Positions 10,722-22,449 of a DNA stretch of 64,000 bases are shown here, piece after piece. The notes under the pieces were generated by a model, which did no database searches, was not told where the DNA came from, and was given only the letters and a program-made list of their open reading frames with translations. Position numbers and translations under genes: made by a program. Within the stretch, counting starts at the first letter, position 1, and each line of letters begins with the position of its first letter. The stretch covers positions 31,060,001 through 31,124,000 of the forward strand of contig CM068592.1 in assembly GCA_035048485.1 (NCBI GenBank). Reading direction: 5' to 3'. The stretch comes from Pteria penguin (taxonomy: Eukaryota; Mollusca; Bivalvia; Pterioida; Pteriidae).

Positions 10722-11592
10722 TTAGTAATCTCTAGTCCGAGATTGTCTGCCCTTCTCCAAGGAGGTTTGTGGGAGAGGTTCAGAGAAACTTTCTTCATCA
10801 AAAGTTGGAATTTCAGCGAAACCAGCCTATATCGGGATGTACAGGCCTCTGGCCAAAAATAAACGCTTGCCCAGCGAACTTGCTACCTATAATCCAATAA
10901 ATGAACATTTAACTTACTCGATCATAGCGATATCTTTTCCAAATACATGTAAGAACTTTAACCTCTGTTAACTGCCGTTTTATCTGCAAACACAACAAGA
11001 TTCTCCATTTCGTCATTTGGGTATAAGAGCATGACGTCAGATCTCTGCGACTTTGCATTTGTGACAAGGTTGCATCGTGTTTTTCTTTACAAAAAGTCGC
11101 GTTCTTCGAGATCTGACGTCAGACTGTATACACAAATGCCTGAAATTGCGAAATGAGAATATTGTCGTGTTTGCAGATAAAACGGCATCTAGCAGAGGTT
11201 ATAGACCTTATTTGGAAAATGTATGCTATGATCGAGTAAGTTAAATGCCAATCATTGGATTATAGGATATAAGTTTGCTGTGCAAACGCTTATTTGTCAT
11301 CAGACGTGCGTACAAACCGATACCGGCAGGTATCGCTGAAATGGGAGGTACTGTCCGTTAGGCGGCGCTTGTGTACTATCAGTTAGTAACATCGATTGGA
11401 GTTAGAAACCTTATGACGTCACAATAAGGTACCATTGTTCTTTACGTCATTTTTGCGGGAATATGTTTTATTTCCTCCCTAAATATTAGGACCGCAGGCG
11501 GTATCTCCCATTAGTCTCTTTGACCCTCTCCCACAAACCGCCGATATCAAAAGTGGGAGAAGGGCAGATAATTTTGGACTAGGTATTCTCAT
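10722..11592. mobile_element. Large foldback element, about 0.87 kb
   Basis: Nearly the whole segment is an imperfect inverted repeat. Left words ctagtccgagattgtctgcc, tttgtgggagaggttcag, ttaacttactcgatcatagc, gttttatctgcaaacac and gacgtcagatct all recur complemented in reverse order on the right side up to about 11592. The fold centre is near 11075. The right arm is longer because it holds a separate insertion (11340-11511). No reading frame; consistent with a non-autonomous foldback or MITE-type transposon. Confidence 0.85.
11340..11511. mobile_element. Nested inverted-repeat insertion, about 172 bp
   Basis: Ends atgggaggtactgtccg and its complement within accgcaggcggtatctcccat. The interior includes the near-palindrome accttatgacgtcacaataa. 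It lies within the right arm of the larger foldback element and has no counterpart in the left arm, so it inserted later. Confidence 0.65.
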
Positions 11593-12245
11593 GTCACATA
11601 TTTGTATACATACAGTTGAAATCGTTTCCAGACTTGAGCAATGACTGTCAAACAAGCATTTATGTATCTTGGCCTATAACACTCAGTATGTCACTGTTGA
11701 GCTAAATGGCAGTTGAACTCTTCTACTGTTATCCCTGCCAGAGCTAGGTGCGCACAGATTTAACAAAATCCCACTTGCTATAGGGAGACCTATCGTGTCA
11801 TATTGGCATGTTGTGTAGGCAGAATGTAGGGAGGTTATCTAAGGGTTATCAAATAAAAGAAGTTTTGTCTTTACTTTCTTTTTATTTGATATCAGTATAA
11901 AAGATTTAGTTTGAATGGTATATATTTTAATGAAAACCAAAATTAGTACAACGAGCGATATGCCTTTATACAAAGTGATGTCGTGTTTAATACTTATTTT
12001 GAAATGTGTATGCACATGTATGTATTTAGTAATATTGAACATCAATGCCTGTTTCTTTTTGAAATCTTATGTTGACAAAGTGGATAGAATTGGCATTATT
12101 AGGTCACTCTATATCTTTGTTCTGTCTTGAAAGTTTTTACTTGTCTATAAGCTCTGACGGTTAAACTTCATTATGCTGTGCCTGTGTAAAGAGATTGCCT
12201 CTTCGCTTTTTCATTTCATTGAAGGACCATTTAAAGGTTTTCAGT
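11593..12245. other. Non-coding intron sequence
   Basis: No repeat or gene recognised. Confidence 0.4.
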
Positions 12246-13110
12246 TTGTATATACTTAAGACGGGAAGTATTATGGTGTAGCGATATCCGTCTGTCTGTC
12301 CGTGCGTCCGTCCACTTTGGAACGCAATGACCTGACTTTGCGTCAAGCCGCCTTTCGATTTTAGATTCATCCGATTTGAATTTGCAAAGTTACGGGACTT
12401 AGATTTTTTAAAACATATTTATATAGCATGACTTCCTATGACACGCAATAACTTGAGTTTATGTCCAACGATTTTTGTGATAATTTTACCTGATGCTGAG
12501 ACCAGAGACATAGACTACTTTCATGAAAGTAGTCTATGTCTCTGGCTGAAACTACAGAGAGGAAGCCGCCTTTTGATTTTCAGATTCCTCAGATTTGAAC
12601 TTACGGAGTTACGGCACCTGGATTATTTACAGCATGACTTCCTATGGCACGCAATAATCTAAGTTTATGTCCAAGGATTTTCGTGATATTTTTACCTGAT
12701 GCTAAGACTACAGAGGGAAAGTCGCCTGTCGATTTTCAAATTCATCCGATTTGAACTTACTGAGTTACGGGACTTAGATTTATTTGGTAATATAAAATGG
12801 CTTCCTATGGCACGCGATAACTTGAGTTTACGTCAAAGAGTTTTCATGATATTTTTACCTGTTGTTGAGATTATGGAGAGGAACCCACCAATTTTTCAGA
12901 TTTACTCCATTTGAACGTACGACGTTATTGGACTCTTTAATTTTCTTTTAGTATTATTTGATTATTCCCAAAGAATAAATAAAGGTTGTCTATTCATGTC
13001 ATTTCCAGGTCCTGGTTAATGTAAGGAGAGAATATTTCCATACCTTCAAATTATTCTACCCATCAAACTAAACGATGGGCGTATTAAGTCTCTTGCTATG
13101 TCATGTATTC
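12246..13110 (+). repeat. Dispersed repeat containing a threefold internal repeat
   Basis: Same family as 1715-2145: start agacgggaagtattatgg plus gtccgtccgt, end aaacgatgggcgtattaagt. Inside, about 12330-12910, a unit of roughly 170-190 bp occurs about three times (gatttgaacttacNgagttacgg, catggcttcctatggcacgc, gataacttgagtttatgtcc). Short open frames in it are artefacts. Confidence 0.7.
12502..12545. repeat. Perfect 44-bp palindrome
   Basis: Left half ccagagacatagactacttt plus ca is followed immediately by its exact reverse complement, with no spacer; the centre lies between 12523 and 12524. It interrupts one internal unit of the surrounding repeat: the neighbouring unit reads gctaagac then tacagag without it. 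Confidence 0.97.
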
Positions 13111-13299
13111 CTTTTCTTCTTACTCCTGGCTTGAAGTCTGACACACCCACGCACACACATAAACACAAATACACACACACACGTTTACAATATAGAGCAT
13201 TTCGTTTGGATAAGATTGATGCAAGATATTTAGCATCAGTGAATACCTTTCTCAGCCTATGTTACTCTTGTTTACTTGATTTTCTGATTCTATTTACAG

Positions 13300-13554
13300 T
13301 TAGTGGTGTACACGATTGGCCTTTAGAAGTAAAAGTAAGCTGGTACTTTAACAGTGGCCAGGCGAATACTCCTGTGCCAAGATCTGTGGAGATAGATCCA
13401 TACAGCGATACTCAAGCGAACAGTCCAGCGTCAAGGCCCGTACAGGAAGATTCTTACAGTAGTGACGACACCACCCAGTTACTCCCTGTAGAAGGACAGA
13501 CGGTGTATGGCAGAATTCAAAACATATTCACGAATTGGGGAGAGCAGATCATAG
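13300..13554 (+). CDS. Exon C, divergent PKD-like domain with a Ser/Thr/Pro-rich insert
   Basis: The acceptor is ttctatttacag and the donor ATAG|gtaacg; the exon is 255 bp, phase 1 in and phase 1 out. The first two bases complete a Val codon from exon B. It encodes SGVHDWPLEVKVSWYFNSGQ, then about 40 residues rich in Ser, Pro, Asp, Gln and Thr (a linker-like insert with no strong hydrophobic pattern), then a typical PKD C-terminal strand leading into FTNWGEQIIG. In PKD domains the W-Y-F-x-S-G segment occupies the place of the usual W-x-F-G-D core and the final strand is 'GxYxVxVxA'. The strand is completed by exon D (VCAKTRVSKVCFEQTVLVL), which supports direct joining of C to D. The low-complexity insert is unusual for a PKD domain. 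Confidence 0.75.
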
Positions 13555-13634
13555 GTAACGATCTCAGTTTTCTAACTGACAATACATGTAAAATGTTATA
13601 TGTATAATGTATTTATCACTTTTTACCTTTTTAA

Positions 13635-14045
13635 TTTCTGAGGGACATCCTAGTTGTTGCTTCCGCTTTCTGAGGGACATCCTAGTTGTTGCTCCTTCTT
13701 TCTGAGGGACATCCTAGTTGTTGCTCCATCTTTCTGAGGGACATCCTAGTTGTTGCTTCTTCTTTCTGAGGGATATTCTAGTTGTTGCTTCTTCTTTATT
13801 AGGGACAGCCTAGTTATTGCGTCTTCTTTCTGAGGGACATCCTAGTTGTTGCTTCTTCTTTCTGAGGACCTCCTAGTTATTGCTTCTTCTTCCTAAGGGA
13901 TATTTTAGCTGTATAATTTACCTTCTATGGGACACTCTAGCTGTCACTGGCACTTTTGCTTACTGAGGGACATTAAAGTTGTCACCTTTACTTACTTAGA
14001 GAATTCTTTTTGTCTCTGTTATCTTCTCGTGGACATTCTTATAGT
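13635..14045 (+). repeat. 32-bp minisatellite after exon C
   Basis: Units beginning ttctgagggacatcctagtt recur every 32 bp (13636, 13668, 13700 and on). They are well conserved for about eight units, then decay with indels to about 14045. The array starts about 80 bp after the exon C donor. Confidence 0.9.
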
Positions 14046-14350
14046 AACTTCCACCAGTTAACCTGATATTTTAGTGGTATAGTCGTATACATGGCAAACC
14101 ATTCAAATTCCTGAGAAGTATTTACCTTTTTAAGAAAAGATATATTTTTGTATCAGCTTTATTTAGCAGGGATAGATTTAGAAAAGTACTTAAATTATAT
14201 CAAATACAGATTCAAACTTTGTCGTAAATCCTTTTCCGTATTTTATATTTCATCTGGAGTTCTTGTGCTTGCCCTTTTCCCGCTTAAACTCTGAATACTC
14301 TTCAGCAGAGAACAAGGAACGAGTACTTGTCTTGGTTTATTAATACCACC

Positions 14351-14513
14351 CATGCGCGGATACAGAGGGGTCTGGACCCCCCTGGAGTCCGAAAATTTTA
14401 CCAAAAAAGGTAATATTTGGGCATTTTTGGGGTTGGACCCCCCCACGTCTAAGAGAAAAATTTACCTTTTTTGGTTGGACCCCCTCTGACAAAAATTTCT
14501 GGATCCGCGCATG
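14351..14513. mobile_element. MITE-like element with CATGCGCGGATMCAGA termini, 163 bp
   Basis: The left end catgcgcggatacaga and the opposite-strand right end catgcgcggatccaga differ by one base. Inside, 'ggggtctggaccccc' and 'ttggaccccctctgac' extend the inverted symmetry. A chance frame on the minus strand across it is not a gene. Confidence 0.8.
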
Positions 14514-14833
14514 CCATTCATATACACATACAGTTACACATTAAAAACGCTTATACCTATTCATGTGGGGGACATTATGACATTTTTTGAAGTGAATATG
14601 TGACCTATCGGAGGACAGCTGAGTTGCAGGCACTTTATAACACTCATGTTTGGAAATGACAGAATGACGAGACTATCAGGACAGCTGGTAACAGCCTATT
14701 GAGTGTAGTTGCTGCATACATTTTAGACCGTACGATCTTCGTGCCAGTCAATTAAACTGTATCTGAGATCCATCAGAGAAAATGAGACAAATTCTCGTCG
14801 CAGTATCACCCTTCACCTCTTCGCCTGTCGTTA

Positions 14834-15030
14834 GCTAAATTATGTAGGTATTGGCCGCTATTACTGCAGAATTTAGCAGTTTGCTAAATAATGTAGGTAT
14901 TTGCCGCTATTACTGCAGAATTTAGCAGTTTGCTAAATTATGTAGGTATTGGCCGCTATTACTGCAGAATTTAGCAGTTTGCTAAATTATATAGGTATTG
15001 GCCGCTATTATTGCAGAATTTAGCAGTTTT
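14834..15030 (+). repeat. Four 49-bp tandem copies with internal dyad
   Basis: Copies start at 14834, 14883, 14932 and 14981 (gctaaattatgtaggtattg ... gcagaatttagcagttt). Each holds ctgcagaatttagcag, which pairs with the gctaaat of the adjacent unit, so single strands could form repeated hairpins. Confidence 0.93.
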
Positions 15031-15429
15031 GTTCACATGCATGCAGATACTCCTTTAAAGCCCGACAATACAAGCGATGTGGAACATACATAATTATCTA
15101 GGACAAGAATGCTTTGTATCAGGACAAAATCATGAATCTGGTACTGAGATGGATAGCGCTTCGATATTGAAAGAGTATTTAGAAGAAAACGCGCCTATGC
15201 ACGCACATGTCTATACGTGTAATTCCTGTTAGTGTGTTTTCTTTTTCGGTTACGGAGTCAGTTTCTGCCCATTGTAAAGTCACGGTGCCATCTCCGGTCG
15301 GTGGCTATCTTCCCCACATTGTTTATTGCCTGTTGACGGTTTCCCCGGAAATTACAACGACATGTACATTTATCTTTACTACTAATACCATGGTATATGT
15401 GCAACTGACGAAGCTTTGAAAATAAAGTT

Positions 15430-15585
15430 GATTGGTTGGTTGATTTGTGTTTTACGTCGCTTTCAACAGTGGAAGCAGGAGGTTACCAACCTTTTAAACA
15501 TAGTGGCGCAAAACGGGAATCGAGCCCGGATCCTCGGCGTCGCAAGCCAAGCGCTTAACCACTATACCAAACCTGCCCCTTAAAA
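15430..15585 (-). repeat. tRNA-derived SINE
   Basis: On the minus strand: ggcaggtttggtatagtggt (A box), aagcgcttggcttgcgac, then ccgggctcgattcccg (B box), and a tail ending agcgacgtaaaacacaaatc plus aaccaacc. The copy at 55160-55335 shares this head and tail. Confidence 0.82.
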
Positions 15586-16180
15586 ATAAAGATACGTAAG
15601 TTTTGTAAATAGATGTCTATATAGGGGATAAATTTACAATGCAAAGTGCGTGCTGGTACATTGTACATAACTCGTATTTATGGTTATTTAACTTGTTCTA
15701 GACTAGAAATAGAGTGAAAATAGAACGATGATAAAATCTGCAGGGAAAACAATCTATTCATTGTGAAAAATAACATTAAAAAGCGAAAAGCATAAAGATC
15801 GTAATAAAGTTTCGTTGTAAATGAATTTATAAAGTAAGTGTTAACAAGTAAAAGATGGGATGATGTAGACTGATATAGATAAGAGAATTTTGTGTCTGTA
15901 TCCAGGGAGGTATTTGAATGAAAACTGCATTTGTAAATAGTGATATGTTGTAAAAGGTTACAGAAAATCGTGTTTGTTTGAAGTCCCACCGGGATTATTT
16001 TCACGTATAAATGACGACGATTATTGTTGAGTGTTAGCGGAAATCCATCAAACCTAAGAAAACCACCCAGCTTCGACAGGTATAGGGGTACATCTCCTTA
16101 CTTACATCGGCCAGGGACCGAACTTAGGCTTGACAAAGGTTCCAGCTTACTTTGTTTTTTTCTTTCTTTTTGTTTGTTTG
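15586..16180. other. Non-coding intron sequence
   Basis: No recognisable gene or repeat. Confidence 0.4.
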
Positions 16181-16183
16181 TTT

Positions 16184-16185
<2 letters not shown>

Positions 16186-16218
<33 letters not shown>

Positions 16219-16219
16219 T
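16186..16219 (+). repeat. (CAT)n microsatellite
   Basis: About eleven CAT units; in one frame they read as poly-His, which is not a real protein. Confidence 0.95.
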
Positions 16220-16489
16220 ATTTCTCCACACGGTTAACGTGGATTTTTAGCAGTATTGACGAGATGCAGTTACATTTCGTGGTGTAAGAGTTATCGTCCT
16301 TGGTATACATTTGTAGCAAGTGAGATAGCGCATCGGCACTGTATAATCGATTTTTATATTAACCCTCAGATCCCCCTCCGAGTTGTATTTATTAGTGAAT
16401 ACTGATAAAATCCATAAGAACTTAGCGTAGCTTATTAAACTGTTCCAATGATCCAATTACTGAAAGGGAGATAACCACTCGTGCGTATT

Positions 16490-16560
16490 GATGAAATGGT
16501 AAATGTACGACAGAAGCGGTCAAGGTTCGATACCCGGTTGTCCACTTTGGCATCGGGATT
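16490..16560 (+). repeat. Possible tRNA-related fragment
   Basis: aaggttcgatacccgg fits a B box and is preceded by a weak A-box-like 'gatgaaatggtaaatg'. No acceptor stem closes, so a functional tRNA is unlikely; a SINE relic is possible. Confidence 0.25.
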
Positions 16561-17820
16561 AGTTTTTGTTACAAAATGGAAGCATAGACTGATGAAATGG
16601 TTTCTAATACGGTCCTAGTCAATCCTGTGTCACATGTGCTATTATAATGGCATATCTATACTATTGCATTAGTGATACCAGTCGGAAGATTTAAGGAAAT
16701 CGGAAGGTCGCGTTTGATATGAAATACTTTGCATATTCTCATGGCATGGTACATGTATCTTAAAACCAAATATTTGTATGGTTTTTTTTCGAAATATCAA
16801 TCCAAAAATTCCCTGAGTTCGTAAAGGAATGTCACCATGTTAATTGTCCTCATGATTTGTAACATTTTTGTTCATGGACAACGAGATTAAGTGGCACATA
16901 TTGTAGACGTTGTATGTCCATATTTCTCAGACAGTGAATAATCCTCGACATACCTGAGGATTCTTTTTAGGAAGTTTGGATCCAAATTGAATATGATAAA
17001 TAATACATTGTGTTGTACATAGATAATTTATAAATAACGAAATCGACAATCAAACAATTATATATGCAAGCACAAAAGTAGGACTTCCTTCAAATGCAGT
17101 GGATGCATCATTCACAATAAAGATGAAAAATTACTTATATCCTTAAAAAGGCTGACGTGAATTGAACATGGTTTCGGGCAAGGTAAAGAGGAGGACTCCT
17201 TATTTTGCATTTATTTTTATTTTTAACTGGTGTAGAGCCGTGTCATATCATTCTTTGTATATATCGTGCAGCATTGTCTCGCGTTCTAACATGCCTCAGA
17301 CCATAATCGTCTCGGTCTTCACACGGAAAGGTGATCCATAAAACAATGTTAATGCAAAGCTGCAAATCTCCTTTAAACGAAACTTAAGCATGGGAGGAAA
17401 TTGAAAATGTCACTTTCCGTTGATAATACCACGATTGATTGTTGTTTCTGCAGGTAAAAACTGGAAAGAACACGACAGGGAAATAAGGAGGTTGATGTGT
17501 AGGGTCAGGTTACATATCAGTTTTTTTGTCCGTATTTGTCGCGTTGTCCAGGAGGAAGACCTGGTCACTGGTGGGTCAACCCGACGACAGAGATCTGTTT
17601 TATATTTGTACTTTAGACAAAGGACTCCAAACAACCAGGTGTAATATGAAAGAAACCATGGCGCTACGTAATGTACACTCTAATTTCTTACTGTGCTTTA
17701 CGTCCGAGCTAAGGCATATCCACGACTGTATCGCCCGTAATGTTATATCCCCCTCTGTAAATTGTTTGCGAATGGGATATAGTAACGTCGTCGTGTGTCT
17801 GTCCGTTCGTTCAGTTTATT
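16561..17820. other. Non-coding intron sequence
   Basis: No supported gene. A splice-bounded open stretch at 17454-17638 was examined and not accepted. Confidence 0.4.
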
Positions 17821-17823
17821 TGT

Positions 17824-18085
17824 AAACCGGCGTGGCTTAGTGTATGAGGTGTTCGGCTGATGACCTAGAGGTCTCGGGTTCTATTCCCACCGAGGGCACT
17901 CCAGTGTTGTGTCTTTTGGATGAGACAGTAAAAACCGAGGTCCCATGTCACGATAGGCAAGGCACGTAAAAGATCCCTCACTGCTTCGGGTTGGTCCAAT
18001 TTAAAGGTATAAATTTTTATGCAATGCATCAGTCAGATGCCGTCACCATATACGTGAAATAATCGTGGAGTGACATAAAACAATA
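17824..18085 (+). repeat. tRNA-derived SINE
   Basis: Head ccggcgtggcttagtgtatg, B box ctcgggttctattcccac, body ggatgagacagtaaaaaccg and 'gtaaaagatccctcactgct', tail 'gatgccgtcaccatatacgtg ... gtgacataaaacaataatca'. Same family, opposite orientation, at 32463-32725. Confidence 0.85.
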
Positions 18086-19070
18086 ATCAATCAATCCATC
18101 AGTCAATCAGTCAACCAGTCAGTTTATTCGTACGCATCTGCGTTCTCGCTACCTTGTGAAAGCTAAGGAGGATATATTTTGCTACGTTGGTACATGTACC
18201 TCAAACTTGATCTATTTACTCTTTATAGTGTTAGCAATATGTAAAAACTCAGTTGATTTTCATGAGTCAAAAACCAAGTCACGAAAAAAAAAAAAAAAAA
18301 GCTCTGATTTGCGATGCTCTTGGCTTATATATTAATCTACCTGGTGTGGACAAATAGTAACAATTGCAAATCGGTTTTGTACTTTTGCTTAAGGCGTTGC
18401 ATTTACTGGGACCGAAAGTAGCCTCCCAGCTTTGTTGGTTGTAGGAATGAATTAAACGTCAGATATGCACTTTGATTGAACCTCCTGAACGTTTGCATTG
18501 ATTTTCGAACATTTGGCTACATATCCATTATCCTTAACACCTTTAACGCTACCTAGAGGGAATCTTAATTACTACGTACGATAACTCTCTCGTTTAAACG
18601 ATCATTTCGGTCTGTAGACTGTAGTAGGCAATTACGCCAATCCCATTGTTACAAACTCAGGGGCGGATAACTGCGGATATACCGTGTCGGTCCCGTTCTA
18701 TTCTGCTCTGTCATACTTCATCTTTATTGACAGACTAATGATATAGCGGTTATAAATAAGTCTCACGTGTCTTTTTGATGGCATAATAATCTGAGATCTA
18801 ATTGGGTGGCATGTAGCGTAACGCAGACCATTATCCATTGTATTATTCTAGCATTCTGCTATTTACAATCTTCATAAGGGGAGAACCGAAATCCCTGTTC
18901 CCAGATATTTCTTGAGGGAAGGTAGTGGGGGCAGGGGTAGTTGTTATGGTGCTAGCGGAATTGTTTCATGCTCGGAAAACTTACCGAAAAAGATAACTTT
19001 GAACAACTTTTTTAGGTAAAACCTTCCCTTGACAAAATTGTATCTACACTGTGTGGACGCATTTTCCCTT
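18086..19070. other. Non-coding intron sequence
   Basis: A poly-A run at about 18284-18300; nothing else recognised. Confidence 0.4.
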
Positions 19071-19074
19071 TGTA

Positions 19075-19640
19075 TCGAACTTGAGCGGAAAGCTCAAGTG
19101 AGCTAAAAGTCAAATTGATGCATCTCTCACTTCATCTTCTTCAGAACTACGGAAGGAATTTGTTAAAACTTGGAATAGATGAAGGACTCAACGTTCCTAA
19201 TTAGTATTGTTATTTTTGGTCAAATTCGTCAAGTGTTGGAGACAGGATGGGTGGCCAAAAAGGGTGGATTCCTTTGACAAATTTTGACACTGGCTGTATA
19301 GATCAACAAACCGAATGCACTACAGTGATCTAAAAGTTTGCCCGAACAAGTAGTATTTATTTTGATTCCATTCAGAAATATCATTTTAACGCCGTTTTGA
19401 CGCCTTTTTGGACTTCGTCATTTTTCACATTTTCAGGTAATTTTTCTGAATTTCTCATGATAGGTTGCTCATATAGCATTTATTTTGTGTATTTTATCAG
19501 ACTATAATGAAATAAGTTTAATTTTATAGACTCTGAATGCATTTTTAATAATCAAAGAATTTTTTTTGTAAAAATCTAAAAACTGAAGACGGAGAGGGGT
19601 GGTTTTTATAAATATATTACATATTCAAAGCTATGATGGC
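19075..19640 (-). repeat. Inverted copy (fragment) of the TAGCTCA dispersed element
   Basis: gaacttgagcggaaagctca then agtgagctaaaag is the complement of the element's TAGCTCA end and forms a hairpin. The following 'cttcatcttcttcagaactac' type sequence is non-coding. Extent uncertain. Confidence 0.4.
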
Positions 19641-21345
19641 CTTCCCTTCAGAACAAATAGAGAAATTTGGCATGCATGAATTGCTCAATGTCCCTGACAA
19701 GTATTGTTGCTTTTTGGGGTATTTCTCCTAGCAATAGTATCGCCGGTAGATGTACATGTATAAGAGTTGTTAGAATGATGTGGTGTAGTTTTTGTTTCAT
19801 TCTGTAATAAAATTTCTGACAAAAGATACTCTCATTAGAGTACATTCGGATACTTTCTAATTGTAGTACATTCAGATACTTTTTAATGCTTTCATGTGTT
19901 CAAAGTGAATAAAAAAAAGCTTATGCTAGATTTAGGGTAAAAATAAACAGTAAAAACATAGTAAAACGACAAATAAATCTCATTAAAGTGAAGAAAGGAC
20001 CATCGTTTAACTGTTTGAATCTATATCCCCCACTATCAATCTGGTGACCAAGAGCATATTTGAATCGAGTACGGAGTTACCGCACACAGTAATTCATACA
20101 ATTTCGACAAATTTCAAGCAATTTTAGCTTTTAACGAATCAAAAATTATTTTAATATTCAGTATGGTTAGAGTATTACATAGATTTCTACTAAGTGACAT
20201 TCTCTTCTTACATAAAACATCCTTCATGAACTCGAACCAAGGTCGACTTGAGTGCAGATGTACATATAAACGGTTTTATTTATCATTAAAATCTGAATTC
20301 ATCAATGCAAGAAAAGATTTCTATCCTTTTCAGAAAGGTGCCATTGCTGTCCTTTTTGTAACAATTTCAAATTACGGGTTACGACGATCCTGATGTCTGA
20401 TACTGACAACTTACACTAGGACGTTTGTTCTGGTCACCTGAGCATTTTGTTCTTTGGCAATGACTCGTTTTAAATGCCAGATGAGTATCACATGATCACG
20501 ACATCTTTTTGTGTGTGATTTTAAAGACTTGAAGTATTAGAGTAAGACTTGAAGTCATCGATGATCAATGTGACAAGTTTAGCACACATTCTGCCCCCAC
20601 AAGTAAAGCTGTAGGATATAGAAATACACTTCAGGTTTGACTTTTTTCTGATATTAAATTTCCTTAAATTTTTGTTTGAACTACGGTGAAAAGGGCAACA
20701 TCAATTTCTTATCGTATGCAACGATGATTTTATATTTGCTGAAAACAAAAATGAAGAAATGGGTTTGCTAGCAACGCTCTCTCCACTTTGACAAGCTGTA
20801 GAATGTAGCGCTCAGGACAAGAAAATGTTAAATAATACTGATGAATCCGGATCGAACCTCGTATGTGATGTTTTGATCGGTCTTTGAAATGAGATCATTT
20901 AAATAAACAAAATATCCTTCTGTACTGGGTATTAACAATATAATAAATCCTTTTTGAGTGCATTGGGTTCTTTGTAGCGGTAGAGTCTTTTATGCATTTT
21001 ATCTGGTAGGTGCCGCCATGAAATAACTGAAATACTATTGAGGTGATATAGAACCATAAACAGCAAATAGAATGCTGAAAGAATGAGTCAACAGAGGTAA
21101 TTACCATTACAGTTAAATGTCTTTGTTGAATGCTTTTATCTTCACATTATCGTATTTCCAGCTTACAAATTTAGAATAATGTGTATGCGCTCATTTTACA
21201 TCAACTCGCAGGTGAGTTAAGACAGATCCATCTACATTGTATGCTGTGGTATCGTAAAAATCTGTAAACGATAGTAGAGGTCTATTGATTTGGTCAAGGA
21301 AATGAGGGTATGGACATTTATATTATAACCAATGATGGGATTTCA
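19641..21345. other. Non-coding intron sequence
   Basis: AT-rich; no repeat family or gene recognised. Confidence 0.4.
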
Positions 21346-21354
21346 CCTGTATGA

Positions 21355-21620
21355 AGTATAAAGAGAATAAGTGTCAAAGTACAAAGAGAAGAATAACCAT
21401 CAGTGGTCTAGTGTCATATTGTAGAGAGAAGAACACTCTTAGTGGTCACATGTCACAATATAAAAAAAGACACTCAGTTGGTCACGTGGTACAATATAAA
21501 CACTCATTGGTCACGTATTACAATATAAAAACACTCATTGGTCACGTGTTACAATATAAAACACTCAGTGACCAACTGTTGCAATGTAAAGAGAAGAATA
21601 CTTAGTGGTCACGTGAAGTA
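21355..21620 (+). repeat. Tandem repeat, about 31-34 bp unit
   Basis: Units of the type ggtcacgtgttacaatataa followed by aacactcattg recur about eight times with variable length. Several contain CACGTG. The best units are at 21470-21570. Confidence 0.8.
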
Positions 21621-22440
21621 AGCTATTGTAGTGGCAGTGACTCGCAGTAATCTTCTACCTTTGACGGTCTTCACGCGCCGGATACTGATAGAAGCTTGGG
21701 TGGTTATTTTTCTCTCCTAACTCATTCTCCACTCAACATTGCATGGTCGCCAACATGCAGGTGAAGTGATTCTTAGTGCTGCGCAAATCGATTATTGAAA
21801 ACAAAATTATATAACAAACATACGGGCATTTATTAGACTAGAATAATGGTGATCTCCACTACTTGGTAGAACAAAGACATGTTTTTGAATGTCATTAACT
21901 TATTTTAGGGTGACATTTCCGCAAGGTAATGATTTATCATAAAAGGTCTTTAGCTTTGATCAAGGGAAGTAACTAGAAATTTTCATGTTTTAACATCAGC
22001 CTATACATCGTTTGAACTCATTTGATACAGTTGTGCTCTAAAGCGAATGCTTTACTTGTATTTACAACGCATATCGTGTTTAGCTCACGGATTTTACGGC
22101 AATGGTTACTTTTATGGAAATATTCTCTCGTATATTATAATGATACTGCGTCCTTGAACTAAAGGAGAAATAGGAAAATACTAGTCTTATTTCTTTTGTA
22201 TGTGTGTAAATACAATAACCTAGTAAACCTTAAAAAGTTTGTGGTAAGAAAGGAGTAAAACTTAAATTAAGAAGTTAGTTATATAGTTATGGCTATTAAC
22301 AAGTATTCTACTTCATTATACATAATATCCTCGCTCATTTATATTGCCAAACTTTGCTTTGTAGTGCTTATTCAAATCATATTGTGTTGGTCAAATGGTC
22401 AAGTAAATATTCCTTAGATAGATTTGTATTACTTTATAAG
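21621..22440. other. Non-coding intron sequence
   Basis: No recognisable feature. Confidence 0.4.
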
Positions 22441-22449
22441 ATTTCAAGG

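Noticed and set aside
16024..16287. Poly-His-containing frame
   Set aside because: Produced by a (CAT)n microsatellite; the flanks have no coding character.
16490..16560. Functional tRNA gene
   Set aside because: Only a B-box-like word is convincing; acceptor and anticodon stems do not form by eye.
17454..17638. Candidate exon between C and D, with a good acceptor (gttgtttctgcag) and a donor (CAG|gtgtaa) and an open frame that continues from exon C
   Set aside because: It runs phase 1 to phase 0, but exon D must be entered in phase 1, so inclusion would shift the frame and destroy the PKD strand that C and D form together. The encoded residues are basic and show no domain pattern. It could at most be a poison or alternative exon.
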